Below, piece after piece: positions 1 through 14,794 of a DNA stretch of 64,000 bases. The notes beneath the pieces were generated by a model that did not search any database, had not been told where the DNA came from, and saw only the letters and a list, made by a program, of their open reading frames with translations. A program made the position numbers and the translations under genes. Source of the stretch: Halocaridina rubra (lineage: Eukaryota > Arthropoda > Malacostraca > Decapoda > Atyidae); assembly GCA_037179515.1 (NCBI GenBank), contig JAXCGZ010007588.1, forward strand, positions 92,501 through 156,500, written 5' to 3'. The stretch's first letter is position 1; the number at the start of each line of letters is the position of its first letter.

Positions 1-1587
1 ACTTTACCTCAAATGTTATGCATTTAAAAGGTTTCAGACTATGATGTAAGTAAAGTTTGGGACTTAGAATCCATAGGTATCCAGTCCATTGAAACGGACC
101 CTAAGTTTGAGTCAAATATTGTCATGCTGGAATTTGCCCAGAATGTTTCCTATTTCAAGGGTAGATTTGAAGTGTCCCTACCATGGAATAACGAGTTCAT
201 GAAATATGCTCTTTTGAATAACGAGAAACTTGCAATGAAAAGACTAGATAAGTTACATGTGAGACTGGACAAGGATGAAAGGTTAAAGGCTGAGTACTAT
301 AATGTCTTTAAAGAGTATGAGAAAGATGGTATTATTGAGGAAATTCCTTTGAATGACATTAAGAGTAATAATCCCACATTCTACTTGCCTCATCATCCTG
401 TAGTTAAGGCCAGCAATATAAGTACTAAAGTTAGACCAGTATTTGATGCATCAGCTAAGGGTTACAGTGGAATTTCACTCAATGACTGTCTTCTCACAGG
501 GCCTTCCCTCAACCCAGATTTAATAGAAGTCATGCTTAGATTTAGGAGATGGCCCATTGCTCTCACTGCTGATATAACAAAAGCATTCTTGCAACTAAGT
601 GTTGATCCACCAAACAGAGATGTACACCGTTTTTTGTTGAGGGATGAGAATGGGGTCAAGCACATGAGATTTCTGAGGGTTCCCTTTGGAAACACTTCCA
701 GTCCCTTTCTGCTCAATGCCACAATTAAGTACTATTTAGACAAGTATCCTTGCACAGAAGTAATTCAAGAATTAAAGGAAGATATGTATGTGGATAATTG
801 GCTGAGTGGGGCTGATAGTGTGGATGAAGCTACCCATAAGTTTAATGAGGCATGTGAAGTTTTGGCTCAGGCAGGTATGCCTCTCACTTAATGGGTGTCA
901 AACAGTAAAATGGTAACCTCTAATATTCAGGACAAGCTTGATCAATTGCATTATGAGGAAGTCACTAAAGTACTGGGATTACTGTGGTGTAGTTCATCTG
1001 TTGAGTTTTCCTTTGCAGGTTTAGAGTTCAACACCCAAACTGTGTTGAATTATAACAAGAGAAGCATGCTAAGTCTGATTGCCAAAGTCTTTGACCCTCT
1101 AGGCCTTATTAATCCATTTATTATGTTTGGTAAGATACTTTTCCAAGATATATGGAGGTTGTGGACTAAGAACTATATTACTAATCTGCCTCCTGTGGTT
1201 AAAGGATTTACTGCAAAATGTAACATTAAGAAGGGTGATTTAGTTTTAGTAAAAGAAGACAACATTCTAAGATTACAGTGGCCTCTGGGAGTAATTGTGG
1301 ATGTCTTCCCTGGTCGGGATGGAGTTATTAGAAGTGTAAATGTGAGAACTTCTAAGGGGATTTTGAAAAGGCCAATTCAAAGACTTCATGATTTAGAAAT
1401 ATCAAGTGTTGAGTATACCAATGATGCTAAGGTTGATCAGCCTTTTCCTCTTTCTGATACATCTGTTCAAGCCAGTCCTCCTCCTGACCAGGAAATTGAC
1501 CACTCTTACTCTCAGCCTGATGTATCTAATGACATTCATACACGTTCAGGTAGACCGATTAAGACTCCTCAGAAACTTGATTTGTGA
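1..1587 (+). pseudogene. BEL/Pao retrotransposon pol remnant, internally deleted
   Basis: Partial pol polyprotein of a BEL/Pao LTR retrotransposon, entering from before the window. After a stop at 25-27 the frame reads VSDYDVSKVWDLESIGIQ, the usual lead-in to BEL reverse transcriptase. RT motifs follow: FDAS (about 442), TADITKAFLQ (about 565-594), FGNTSSPFLLNA (about 686-721) and YVDN (787-798). A TAA at 889-891 breaks the frame just before the W-x-SNS motif. The same frame then runs through KRSMLSLIAKVFDPLG (A17-like region) to about 1155 and passes directly into a C-terminal DUF5641-like region (WPLGVIVDVFPGRDG near 1279, RPIQRLHDLE near 1370-1400). RNase H and integrase are absent, so an in-frame internal deletion of a few kb is inferred. 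Non-functional copy. Confidence 0.88.
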
Positions 1588-1773
1588 GTACTGTACTATA
1601 CAGTAGTATGAGTCTGTAAGGTACTGTACAGTATACTTCAGTACCAGTATCTATATATGTTGTATATCTGTTGGAGGGCTAAGTGATGTGAAATTTCATA
1701 CCGGTACAGTTCTGTATGTTTGTATAGGTTACTGTACTTGATTAATAGGAGTCTGTACTCCTATGATGGGGAG

Positions 1774-2234
1774 TGTGTTAGGAAGGAAATAGACATTTGT
1801 TCCTTTTATTTGGGTCTACCTTCAATTGCAAGAGTTTTCTATGATTAAGGAATGTATGCACACTGATTGGTTTATTTATTTTAATTTGTATTTGGTCCCC
1901 CAATGATTTAGTGAGCGTTTTAATTATTTCATATATATATTTGAAATACCTTAACTTTAGACTTTTGACTTCAAAGAGTTTTGATAGACTAAAGAAATTC
2001 GGAAACCTTCATATTCTAACTGGTCAGTATCGATGTTTGATATTATTAATCCTTGTTTTACTAAATAACAGAGGTGATGAGGGTGAGTCCAAAGCTAACT
2101 GAAGTTAGTTGACGAGAGACATTGTTGTTATGTAAAGAGATAGAGAAGAAAATAAACATGGCATCCTGTCGTTTGGCTCTGTCATTCCTCCTACTTGGAT
2201 CTCCTGTCACGATGTTGATGAACCTTCATTAACA
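1774..2234 (+). repeat. Probable 3' LTR of the BEL/Pao element
   Basis: About 190 bases after the pol stop there is a purine-rich run (GATGGGGAG, 1765-1773), as expected for a polypurine tract. The next segment starts TGTGTTAGGAAGG and ends CATTAACA, matching the TG...CA ends of LTRs. An AATAAA-type polyadenylation signal lies near 2149-2156. The 5' LTR is outside the window, so the boundaries cannot be confirmed by self-comparison. 1588-1764 is 3' untranslated sequence rich in TACTGTAC-like words. Confidence 0.45.
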
Positions 2235-2263
2235 AATATAAATAACTACAGGTCTTTCTGCTG

Positions 2264-2290
2264 TGTTATACATACATACATACATACATA
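2264..2290. repeat. (TACA)n microsatellite
   Basis: Short TACA tandem run between the putative BEL LTR and the RTE-like 3' end that follows. Confidence 0.8.
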
Positions 2291-2412
2291 TACCTTGGCT
2301 GTTTCCCCCTTTAATTGGGGGGTAGCCGACATCAAAAAAGGTAAACAGTTTGGGGAGAAGTTATTCTCCCCTCTACTCCCCCTCTTCTTTGACGTCTCAC
2401 AGGAGGTTGGTA
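2291..2412 (-). mobile_element. 3'-terminal fragment of an RTE-like LINE
   Basis: Read on the minus strand, this ends in a C-run/G-run hairpin (TACCCCCCAA...GGGGGAAA) followed by CAGCCAAGG. The same terminal signature ends the RTE-like LINE at 53110-53145. The rest is T/C-rich noncoding sequence. I interpret it as a severely 5'-truncated RTE copy whose tail abuts a TACA microsatellite. Confidence 0.5.
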
Positions 2413-2606
2413 CAAGTGGGGGGATTGTGTATTTGTAAAATATGTTTTACTTATCTTATATCTTTGATATAGTGTTTCCGTGTACGGGTTGTGAAACGTA
2501 TCTATGCCCATTATTTTTCTTGTTATGGAAAATGGTTCGTTACATTACGCGATTATTATATTACACGGCACTTCTCAGAACTGATCTTCCCTTTATTACA
2601 AGAACT

Positions 2607-2610
<4 letters not shown>
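2413..2610 (+). repeat. M0: right-end fragment of the unnamed M repeat family
   Basis: Matches the right part of M1 (6585-6784) and, inverted, M3 (49495-49700). Shared words include TTTTACTTATCTTATATCTT, GTATCTATGCCCATTAT and the terminal GAACTAGGT before (TA)n. No coding capacity. Confidence 0.7.

Positions 2611-2681
<71 letters not shown>
2610..2681. repeat. (TA)n microsatellite
   Basis: Uninterrupted TA run between M0 and the TIR of the foldback element. Confidence 0.95.
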
Positions 2682-2687
<6 letters not shown>

Positions 2688-3186
2688 GTGTTGCCTCCCT
2701 TATCGCGGTAGTTCGGTTCTGGGACCCGGCGCGAACCAGGAAAATCGTGAAGTAGGATCAGTCTTTAAAATTTTTTTTTTTTTTTTTAAGATGATTATGA
2801 CACCAGGACAAGCCAAAAAATATAAAATAAAACGTCCTCTATCAGGCTGTAAAGAGAAACAGAGATGTAGAGTGGGATGACCTGTCAGATGTGAAGGGAT
2901 TATAAAAGATGAGTAATGAATATCCAGCTCTCTGCTGGGTTTACTATACCTCTGCATTACCTTCATGATGTCTATTCTAAAACTTCTCCTTAGATCTTAT
3001 TATTATTATTATTGGCAACAATAATTTTCCTTTGATGATGATTGGGGGGAGTATTATCATTATTATCATTATTATTATTATTATTATTAATATTATCATC
3101 ATCATTATTACTACGATTCGTAATTAAGCCATTATTTTTACTATAAATAATGTAGTTTTGGTTGAATGAACAAGAGTTACTTAAAG

Positions 3187-3188
<2 letters not shown>

Positions 3189-3278
<90 letters not shown>
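3189..3278. repeat. (CT)n microsatellite
   Basis: About 45 CT dinucleotides in the centre of the foldback element. Ser/Leu or Arg/Glu repeat frames across it are not genes. Confidence 0.95.
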
Positions 3279-3282
<4 letters not shown>

Positions 3283-3466
3283 ATTCTATTCTACCCAACC
3301 CCCCACACTCTCTTCGTCCCAGTCAACTAGGGAGGGGCACTTTACACAGTTATTAAAAGCAAATAAACCAACAGATGTACAAACAATGATGAGCCCTTAA
3401 TAATAATAATAATGATGATGATGATAATGATTCCACAATCATCATCAAAGGAAAATTATTGTTGCC

Positions 3467-3490
3467 AATGATAATAATAATAATAATAAT

Positions 3491-3572
<82 letters not shown>
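3467..3572. repeat. (ATA)n microsatellite
   Basis: Trinucleotide run in the right arm of the foldback element. The left arm has a shorter counterpart near 2998-3013, so the tract length has diverged between arms. Confidence 0.9.
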
Positions 3573-3573
<1 letters not shown>

Positions 3574-3779
3574 GATCTAAGCAGAATTATTAGAATAGAC
3601 ATCATGAAAGTAATGCAGAGGTATATTAAAACCCAGCAGAGAGCTGGATATTCATTACACATCTTTTATAATCCCTTCACATCTGACAGGTCATTACACT
3701 CTCCATCTCTGTTTCTCTTTACAACCTGATAAAGTCTGCTTTATTTTATCATTTTTTGGCCCATTCTGGTGTCACAGTA

Positions 3780-3810
<31 letters not shown>

Positions 3811-3857
3811 GATACAGTGAGAACGCAAACCAAGAAACGCGAATAACCGGGGTAACA

Positions 3858-3974
<117 letters not shown>

Positions 3975-5501
3975 CAGTGATCCCCCCCTATCGCAGTAGT
4001 TCGGTTCCGGGACCCGGCGCGAGACAGGAAAACCGCGAAGTATGATCAGCCTATATGTACATAGATATTTTAATTTATTTTTACGCTTACACTGTATAAA
4101 CCCTCCCTGTACTGTTAACAAACCACCCTTTACTTCATAAATAACAACATGCAGCGTAAATTTATACGAAAGTGATAGATAAAATTACGGTGAATGAAGT
4201 GGTAATTATATGACATACTCATGTACATAGGTATTTTACAATTATTTTTACGTTTACGTACTGTATAATCCCTCCTTGCACTGTTAAAAAAACACCCTTT
4301 ACTTTATAAATAACAGCAAGCAACGTAAATTTTTATGAAAGTGATAGGAAAACTTACCGTGAATGAGGTGATGATGATGTGACATACTCATGTACATAGG
4401 TATTTTACAATTATTTTTATGTTTACGTACTGTATAAACCGTCCCTGCACTGTTCAAAAAACACCCTTTACTTTATAAATAACAGCATGCAATGTAAATT
4501 TATATGAAAGTTATAGGAAAAGTTACCGTGAATGAGGTGATGATGATGTGACATACTCATGTACATAGGTATTTTACAATTATTTTTATGTTTACATACT
4601 GTATAAACCCTCCCTGCACTGTTAAAAAACACCCTTTACTTTATAAATAACAGCATGCAACGTAAATTTATATGAAAGTGGTAGATAAAATTACGGTGAA
4701 TGAAGTGGTAATTACATGACATACCCATGTACATAGGTATTTTACAATTATTTTTACGTTTACGTACTATATAAACCCTCTCTGCACTGTTAAAAAAACA
4801 CCCTTTACTTTATAAATAACAGCAAGCATCGTAAATTTTTATGAAAGCGATAGGAAAACTTACCGTGAATGAGGTGATGAGGACGTGACATACTCATATA
4901 CATAGGTATTTTACAATTATTTTTACGTTTATGTACTGTATAAACCCTCCCTGCACTGTTAAAAAAACACCCTTTACTTTATAAATAACAGCATGCAACG
5001 TAAATTTATATGAAAGTGATAGGAAAACTTACCGTGAATGAGGTGATGATGACGTGACATACTCATGTACATAGGTATTTTACAATTATTTTTACGTTTA
5101 CATACTGTATAAACACTCCCTGCACTGTTAAAAAAACATCTTTACTTTATAAATAACAGCATGCAACGTAAATTTATATGAAAGTGATAGACAAAATTAC
5201 GGTGAATGAAGTGGTAATTACATGACATACTCATGTACATAGATATTTTACAATTAATTTTACGTTTATGTACTGTATAAACCCTCCCTGCACTGTTAAA
5301 AAACACCCTTTACATTTTTCATCAATTGAATAATGAAATTTGTTTTTTTCAATAAAAAAATTAAAATACTGAAAATTCTTAGTTTTTCAATATTTTAATA
5401 TCTTTGCGCATACCCAAAAAATAAAATAATAATTTGCCAAAAAAAAACCGCGGTATAGTGAAAACGCGAACCAAGAAACGCGATCCAGCGGGGGATCACT
5501 G
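3975..5501 (-). mobile_element. Non-autonomous Tigger derivative with internal minisatellite
   Basis: Bounded by CAGTGATCCCCCC...ATCGCAGTAG on the left and GCGGGGGATCACTG on the right, flanked by TA. Inner TIR words (GGGACCCGGCGCGA, ACCGCGAAGTATGATCAG) are typical of Tigger/pogo ends. Nearly all the interior is a tandem repeat. The same repeat occurs, in opposite orientation and only about twice, near the 3' end of the autonomous copy T1 (9648-9972). The element therefore looks like a deletion derivative of a T1-like parent whose repeat has expanded. Confidence 0.75.
4056..5312. repeat. Minisatellite, about 168-169-bp unit, 7-8 copies
   Basis: The landmark GTACATAGGTATTTTACAAT (one or two changes in some units) recurs at about 4056, 4223, 4392, 4561, 4729, 4898, 5067 and 5235, spaced 167-169 bp. 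Each unit also carries ACTGTATAAACCCTCC, AACACCCTTTACTTTATAAA and ACCGTGAATGAGGTGATGA. The units are diverged from each other by scattered substitutions. Confidence 0.92.
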
Positions 5502-5613
<112 letters not shown>

Positions 5614-5618
5614 CACAC

Positions 5619-6886
<1,268 letters not shown>

Positions 6887-7007
6887 TGTTCCTTCGCTAT
6901 ATTGTGGTTCATCTATCGTGAGTTCAGTGCAACGCGGGTTTTTTTGGCGAGGTTTTTTCTGGATATATGCTAGAATATTAAAATATTAAGAAATTTAAAA
7001 TTTCGGT

Positions 7008-7605
7008 ATTTTAATTATTTTATTGAAATGTTATTTTTTCATTATTTAATTGATAAAAACATGTATTTCCCAGCCCAAGAATAATAAAACAGTAAGAAAT
7101 AGTAAAAAGCATAAATTTAAACATGTAACTATGCACCATAAAAAGAATGATACCGGTATCGGCGTTTTGGAAAACGTTAACGGTTACACCTACGTGAGCT
7201 AGCACATATTAAAATTACCAGTATTTTGATTGTTATATTGATAAAAAAAATTTATTTTCTAGCCTAGAAATAATAGAACAGTTAAAAATAGTAAAAGACA
7301 TAAATTTAAACATGTAACTCACAGTATTACACCATGTAAATTATGATACTGGCATCAGATTTTCGGAAAATGAAAAGGGTCACACATACGTGAGCTAGTA
7401 CATATAAATATTTCCACTATTTTCATTATTTTCTTGATAAAAGAAGTATTTCCTAGCCTAAGAATTATAAAGCAGTAATAAATAGTAAAAAAAGATAAAT
7501 TTAAACATATAACTCTCAGTATTGCACCATGTAAAATACTGTACGATAGCATACACTGTATTGGCGTCTTGGAAAACGCAGTGGCTCTCACCTACGTGAG
7601 ATAAT
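7008..7605. repeat. Three diverged tandem units of about 195 bp in the T1 5' region
   Basis: Units begin near 7008, 7211 and 7401. Each has a TATTTTNATTATT block, TAGTAAAAANNATAAATTTAA, a CAC/CACCATGTAA block, TTTTNGGAAAA and CACNTACGTGAG. Upstream of the transposase start, so they may hold the element promoter, but no core promoter motif is clear. Confidence 0.8.
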
Positions 7606-7835
7606 TCATCGGATGCTATTGGTTGAAAGGGTGGGAGACAACAAATCACAGAATTGTTTTTCTGTATATTCTGTATCATGGGGTCTGATTGGCTTTTTGA
7701 TTGAAGCTTTATTCTCCCAGCGTCTTCCATTGTCTCGCCTCACCGTTTCAGTCTAACTCACATGTGCGCTGTTCGTGTTGTGCTTCTTAACACTTTGTGC
7801 TTGTGTTTTTTTTTCCTCGTTTTTCAAGCTCTGCA

Positions 7836-9607
7836 ATGCCTCCCAAGCATCCTTCATCTTCTAAGGCTTCTGGTAGTAAGCCTAAGCGGCAGAGGAAGAT
7901 GTTGACCATAGCAGATAAGGTAAAACTGTCAGATATGCTGAAGGAAGGAAGAAGGCTCGCGGATGTCGGCCACCATTTTAGCCTCAACGAATCTACTGTT
8001 TGATACATAAAAAAGGACGAGGCAAATATCAGGAAAACAGTGACTATTTCATTTATTAAAACAGTGAAGAGGGTCGTACCACCCTGCAATTACATAATAG
8101 TGAGGATGGAATCTGCTTTGGCCCTGTGGATTGCTGATTGAAGAAAGAAGAATATCAGCATTGATTGCAATGTCATACAAACAAAGGTGAAGGAGCTGTA
8201 CGAGACATTTACTGCAAACGAAGCTGACGACGACAGTGGCGACCGTGGAGAGGATGAGAGAGAAGTTATCGTGAAGCCACAACCAGGACCCTCCAGCAAT
8301 TCTCCACCGAGGAAAGAATCGTTCGAGGCAAGCAAGGGATGGTTCTTCAAATTTCAAAAATGCTATGGCCTAAAGAGCGTTTCGGTTTATAGCGAAGCTG
8401 CCTCTGCAGATACAGCTGCAGCTGAAGATTACGTGAAAAAAACCTAAAAAAAATTATCGAAGAAAGCGAATATGCTCTTGAGCAAGTGTTTAACATGGAT
8501 GAGACGGGGTTATTTTGGAAGAGAATGCCGTCTCGCACTTTTCTCTTCAAGGAAGAAGCTAAAGCCCGGGATTTAAAGTGCACAAAGACCGCGTTACCCT
8601 CATCATGTGCGTGAATGCTGTGGGCTTCATGTTAATCTCCGGGCTTATCTTCAAGTCTAAGAACCCTAGGGCTTTGAAGAATAAAAATAAGAATTAATGC
8701 TGCCAGTGTACTGGATGCATAACCTTAAGGCCTGGATCACGAAAAGCCTCACAACAGACTGGTTTCACCGGTGCTTTATCCCTCAGGTCAAAATTTATCT
8801 TGCGGAAAAGGGCCTTGAATTTAAAGTCCTTCTTTTGATGGATAATGCTGATGGCCACGCAACTGATCTCGAATATGATGGTGTTCATGTAGAGTTCCTG
8901 CCACCGAATACGACATCACTGATTCAGCCTATGGATCAAGGCGTTATTCGTGCATTCAAGGCCCTCTACACACGAAATGCCCTTTCAAACATGTTGAATC
9001 TATGGATTCGGACAAAGAATTCTCACTAAAGACTTACTGGCGTAACTACACGATTGCTACATGCCTTCAAAATATTCAAAATACAATCAAAGAGATGAAG
9101 CCGGCCACAGTCAATGCCTGCTGGAAGAAATTGTGGCCCAAAGTCATGTTCGACTACAAGGGATTCGCTCCTGACGAAGTCCATAACTCGGCAGTTGCAA
9201 AACCTGTGAAGTTGGCTGCATTTCTAGGATGAGAAGGCTTTGAAGATATGACTCATGAAGATGAGAATGAACTGATCAACCGGCACTCTCAGCCTTTGAC
9301 TGATGAAGACTTGGAGGAAATGACAAAATCAGCGAGTGAAGAAGAGGAAGAAGCGTAACCAGAGGAAACGCACGAAGAAATCGAAGAACCTGGCCGTACA
9401 CTGAAATGTCTGGCATCCATGTATGAACATGTGAAAGCAGTCCAACAACTCTCGCAAGAACATGACGATAATATAGTTCATTCGGTGACCCTTTGTAATC
9501 TTCACAACGATGCCATGATTCCTTACAAGACCGTCTTCCAACAAAGGAAGAAACAGCGACAGCAACTCCCCATTACCATGTTCTTCTCTCGCAAAAAGCA
9601 GCTGTAA
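7836..9607 (+). pseudogene. Tigger transposase (CENP-B/jerky-like, DDE), inactivated
   Basis: Start ATG at 7836 (MPPKHPSSSKASG...). An N-terminal CENP-B/pogo-type helix-turn-helix region (TIADKVKLSDMLKEGRRL) is cut by a TGA at 8001-8003 in what was probably an Arg codon. The second DNA-binding half is near 8187-8447. The first catalytic Asp is in NMDETGLFWKRMP (about 8493-8530). The second is in LLMDNADGHATD (about 8835-8870), followed by LPPNTTSLIQPMDQGV. A frameshift near 9000 moves the frame to KEFSLKTYWRNYTIATCL. The acidic C-terminal region ends with QLPITMFFSRKK (9570-9605), resembling a PCNA-binding PIP box (Q-x-x-I-x-x-F-F), a feature reported for pogo-type transposases. Several stops and frameshifts make it dead. 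Confidence 0.88.
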
Positions 9608-9647
9608 AGCGGTCATTGGCTGCAGAATAATTTCCTCTGTAGTCTAT

Positions 9648-9972
9648 ACACGTCATCATCACCTCATTCACGGTAAGTTTACCTATCACGTTCATATAAA
9701 TATATGCTTGCATACTGTTATTAATAAAGTAAAAGGTTGTTTTTTAACGGTACAGCGAGGGTTTATGCAGTAAAGGTAAGAATATATGTAAACTACCTAT
9801 AAATATGAGTATGTCATTTCATCTTCACCTCAATCACGGTAAGTTTACCAATCTCTTTCATATAAATTTATGCTTGCACGCTGTTATTAATAAAGTAAAG
9901 GGTGTTTTTTTAACAGTGCAGGGAGTTTTTATACAGTAAAGGTAAAAATAAATGTAAAATACCTATGTATAT
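9648..9972. repeat. Two tandem copies of the Tigger 3' repeat
   Basis: Two units of about 165-175 bp (near 9648 and 9815), each with CACGGTAAGTTTACC, ATGCTTGCA and GTTATTAATAAAGTAAA. This is the reverse complement of the 168-bp minisatellite at 4056-5312. Confidence 0.8.
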
Positions 9973-10048
9973 ATTGTGATCCTACTTTTGCAGATTTTCA
10001 CTTATCGCGGCCGGTCCCGGAACCAAACCCCTGCAATAAACGAGGGAT

Positions 10049-10594
<546 letters not shown>

Positions 10595-11070
10595 TATATA
10601 TTCAGGGAGGAGGTGGAGCAGGTACTGGGTAACGGTGAAGAGGGGCCTGATGACTGGAAAACTACTACGGAAGGAGGCAGCTAAGAAGGTTCTATATTTG
10701 ACATCTGGAAAGAGGAAGGATGATAAAATAGATGCTTGGTGATGGAATAAAAAGGACCAGAAAGATTATGATAAAAAAAAATCGCATAATGGACTGGATT
10801 GTCAGAATGATGAAGAAATTAGACAAGAGCACAAGGAGATGTGGAGCAACACGAAAAGAGGGGCTATAAAAATAAGGAATAGGCTTATGATTTTTGTATG
10901 AGAAGTTGGACATGAAAGAACGAGAAGAGAACTGTTATTGATAGGCCAGACAGAGGTACCGAGCTGGGAAGGATGTAAATCAGGTTACTTTGATAAATGA
11001 CGTGGTTGGAAATATGTTGAAAAGAGAGGAGTGTATAATATTCAAGTGGAGGCATCTATATGTTTGGGAG
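10595..11070 (+). pseudogene. RTE-like LINE ORF2 fragment (linker before RT)
   Basis: In one frame from about 10655, EAAKKVLYLTSGKRKDDK is followed by a Trp-rich site interrupted by TGA, then WNKKDQKDYDKKK and DEEIRQEHKEM. After frame changes, INDVVGNMLKREECI (10994-11040) follows. This order is characteristic of the segment between endonuclease and reverse transcriptase in RTE-like LINEs. RT itself is absent: sequence after about 11070 is unrelated. The fragment is older and more broken than the RTE copy at 50.6 kb. Confidence 0.65.
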
Positions 11071-11876
<806 letters not shown>

Positions 11877-11972
11877 TGTATGTGATTACCTAATTGTGAT
11901 TACCTAATTGTGTTTACGGGAAAGAGCCCAAAACTCGTATCTTCCCGTCTCCTCATCGGTTCCATTTTATAC

Positions 11973-14792
11973 TTAGTCATACTTATCATACCTGTCCTTA
12001 AAACTATGGATTGAGATAGCATTAACTACCTCCTTGCTTAGCCAATTCCAATTATCAACTACTCTTACACTGAAAAAGTATTTCCTTACATCCTGCAAAG
12101 AAGTTTTCTTACGAAGCTTCAAACTATGACCTCTAGTTCTAGAGCCAGCCATATCAAAATATCCATCCCTATCCACTCTATCATAACCATGAAGGAATTT
12201 AAAGACTGTCACCATATCCCCCCTCACTCTTCTAGCTTCGAGTGATGGTAAGTCTAATTTCCTCAGCCTCTCATCATAACTGAGATTGCGTATTTCTGGC
12301 ACCAGTTTTGTGGCATGTCTTTGAACTTTTTCAAGCTTAGCTATGTGCATTTTCAAGTGCGGATTCCAAAAGGGGGCTGCATATTCGAGTTTTGGCCTCA
12401 CAGAGGTTACATAAATATTTCTGAACATTTCCTTGTCCATGTGCCTGAAGGCTACCCTTACATTTGATAAGAATGCATATGCTGCCCTTACTATGCCATT
12501 TATATGTATTTCTGGAGACAAATCTACCAGTATGTTTACTCCTAGATCTCTCATTTTCTGTCTCTTGAAGTTGTACTCCAGCCACTGAGTAGTCAAGTTT
12601 GGGCCTCCTTGCACTTGTACCCATTCTCATTACCTTACATTTTGAAGTATTGAATTTCATTAGCCACTTTTCTGACCACTCATGCAGATTATTTAGATCC
12701 TCCTGAAGTTCTCTACCATTGTTCTCGTTTTTTACTTTCTTCACAATCTTTGCATCATCTGCAAACATATTCATGAATGAATTTACAGACTCTGGTAGGT
12801 CATTTACATATACAAGGAACAAAAGTGGCCCTAAAACTGAACCCTGTGGAAATCCACTACTAACTCTTCTCCATTCAGACACTGAGTGTCTTACTCTAAC
12901 CCTCTGTTCCCTTCCTTCTAAGTAAGTTTTTATCCATTCCAAAACATTTCCACCTATTCTAGCCATTGATTGCAGCTTCCTAATAAGTCTCCCATGTGGA
13001 ACAGTGTCAAACGCTTTCTGGAAGTCTAGGAATATGCAATCTGCCCAGCCCTCTCTTTCCTGTAAGATTTGGCTTACCTCATCATAAAATTCTAATAAGT
13101 TTGTTACTGTTGATCTACCTTCTCTGAAGCCATGTTGCCTCACTGACAAAAAGTTGAAGGATTCCAAGTGAAGAGAGATATGTTTCCTTAGTAGTTTCTC
13201 CATAACTTTGCAAACTATGCTGGTCAAGGAAACTGGTCTATAGTTCAGAGCTGTATCCCTCCTTCCCTTTTTGAAGGTAGGTATCACATTTGCTTGTTTC
13301 CTGCATCTTGGAATCTCCCCCGACTCCAGTGACTCCTTAAATATGATACTTAGTGCCACTGATATTGTGTTTGCGCATTTTTTAAGCACATGAGGGGATA
13401 TGTCATCAGGACCTGTAGCTTTATGAACATCTAAATCCATCAGCGCTTTGCATACCTCTGTGGCTGTAAGGTTGATGTTCTCTAGTACCGGCCCTTGAGC
13501 TTCTATCACTGCAATCTGAGGGGGTGGGGTATTTTCTACTGTAAATACTGACTGAAACTCCTTGTTCAATTCTTTGCAGATCTCTTCATCCGTCTCAGTG
13601 ATGCTTCCATCCGCTCTCTTTAGCCTTAAAACCTGTTCTTTTACCTTCAGTTTTCCTCTGAAAAAGCTGTGGAAAAGCTTGGGATTTTCTTTAGCCTTCC
13701 TGGTGATGTCCCTCTCATAGTCTCTCTCTGCCTCTCTCCTTTTACTTAGGTAGTCATTTCTTGCTCTTTTGTAGGTTTGCCAGGCATTTATGTTTTTTCT
13801 CCTCCTATACCTTTTCCAGCATTTGTGTCTCCACTCCTTAGCTCTTTTACACCCATTATCGAACCATTTCTCTCTGGCATGAATTACACCTACTTTGGTG
13901 ACAGGTATGCAGCAATCTACTATCTTCCCATATTTCTCACAAAAGATGTCATACATTTCTTGTACAGATTTGTTGTAAAATAAGGTTCTCCAGTCAATAA
14001 CTGCAAAAAGCTCATTCATTTTGATATAATCTCCTTTCGGATAGTTCCTCCTCATGTCCTCAGTGCCTCTACTCTCAGGAAGAATATCTTCAATGATATA
14101 CTCCATCAACAACACACAGTGGTCACTCTTTCCAATTGGTGGTTCATACTCAATTTTTTCAATATCCAACACATTATCTGTGAACACTAGATCAAGTAGT
14201 GATGGCTCATGCCCACCCCTGGCCCTTGTTGGTTCCATTACATGTTGGTGTAGGAAATTCCCTTGTACGCAATCTAGGAATCTTGCCCCGAATGAGTCCT
14301 CACCACTGTGTGGGTCAAGATTTATCCAATATATCTCTTTATGATTAAAGTCTCCCATAATCAAAATCCTACATTTTTTACCCATGCCATGTTAACAACT
14401 GAGTTTATGACTTCAATAGTACCTATATGACTTTCCTCATAAACTTCAAGCCTATTTTGGTTCCTTGGTGGGTTGTATACAACAGTTATTATAATGCTCT
14501 CTGACCCAGTATTTATGCGAGCAACAAGAAATTCCTTGAACTCACTTTCTATAGCCAAGTTTATTTCTTCGACTTGAATCCTTTCACTTATGAGCAGTGC
14601 TATCCCTCCGCCAGTCCTCTCAGATCTTTCAACCCTTAGTATTCTGAAACCCTTAGGAAAAACTGTGACACTGTTTATGTCCTCACTCAACTTAGTCCCT
14701 GTAATTGCTACTATATCTGCCTTACTGTTGTGAATCCTATCTTTTAATTCTACTGCCTTACCAGCTAATCCATCAGCATTTGTGTATAACAA
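11973..14792 (-). pseudogene. A1 ORF2: endonuclease-reverse transcriptase
   Basis: N-terminal exonuclease-endonuclease-phosphatase (EEP) domain begins LLYTNADGLAGK (14792), with ITGTKLSED (Glu of the usual TETKL replaced by Gly), VVYNPPRNQ, MGDFNHKE and GKSDHCVLL. A frame break near 14375 sits at the A-run discussed in the findings. The RT domain includes KATGPDDISPHVLKK, NYRPVSLTSIVCKVMEKLL, QHGFREGRSTVTNL, CIFLDFQKAFDTVPHG, GFPQGSVLGPLLF (PQGS motif) and FADDAK (catalytic motif). A second, 2-nt deletion near 12560 shifts the C-terminal region (EYAAPFWNPHL, HSLKLRKKTSLQDVRKYFF). ORF end at 11973. Otherwise well preserved. Confidence 0.9.
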
Positions 14793-14794
14793 TC

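Noticed and set aside
787..798. YVDN in the BEL/Pao RT as a loss-of-catalysis mutation
   Set aside because: BEL/Pao families vary at this position and I cannot establish the ancestral residue here; the copy is dead for other reasons.
3162..3356. Ser-Leu and Arg-Glu repeat frames across 3189-3278
   Set aside because: Translation of a (CT)n microsatellite.
4056..5312. CRISPR-like array
   Set aside because: Units are contiguous 168-bp repeats without unique spacers, inside a eukaryotic transposon.
14054..14344. Recurrent antisense open frames inside the LINE copies (for example 96-residue frames opposite the endonuclease)
   Set aside because: They recur only because the LINE sequence recurs; they lie opposite conserved EEP/RT codons and show no independent domain.
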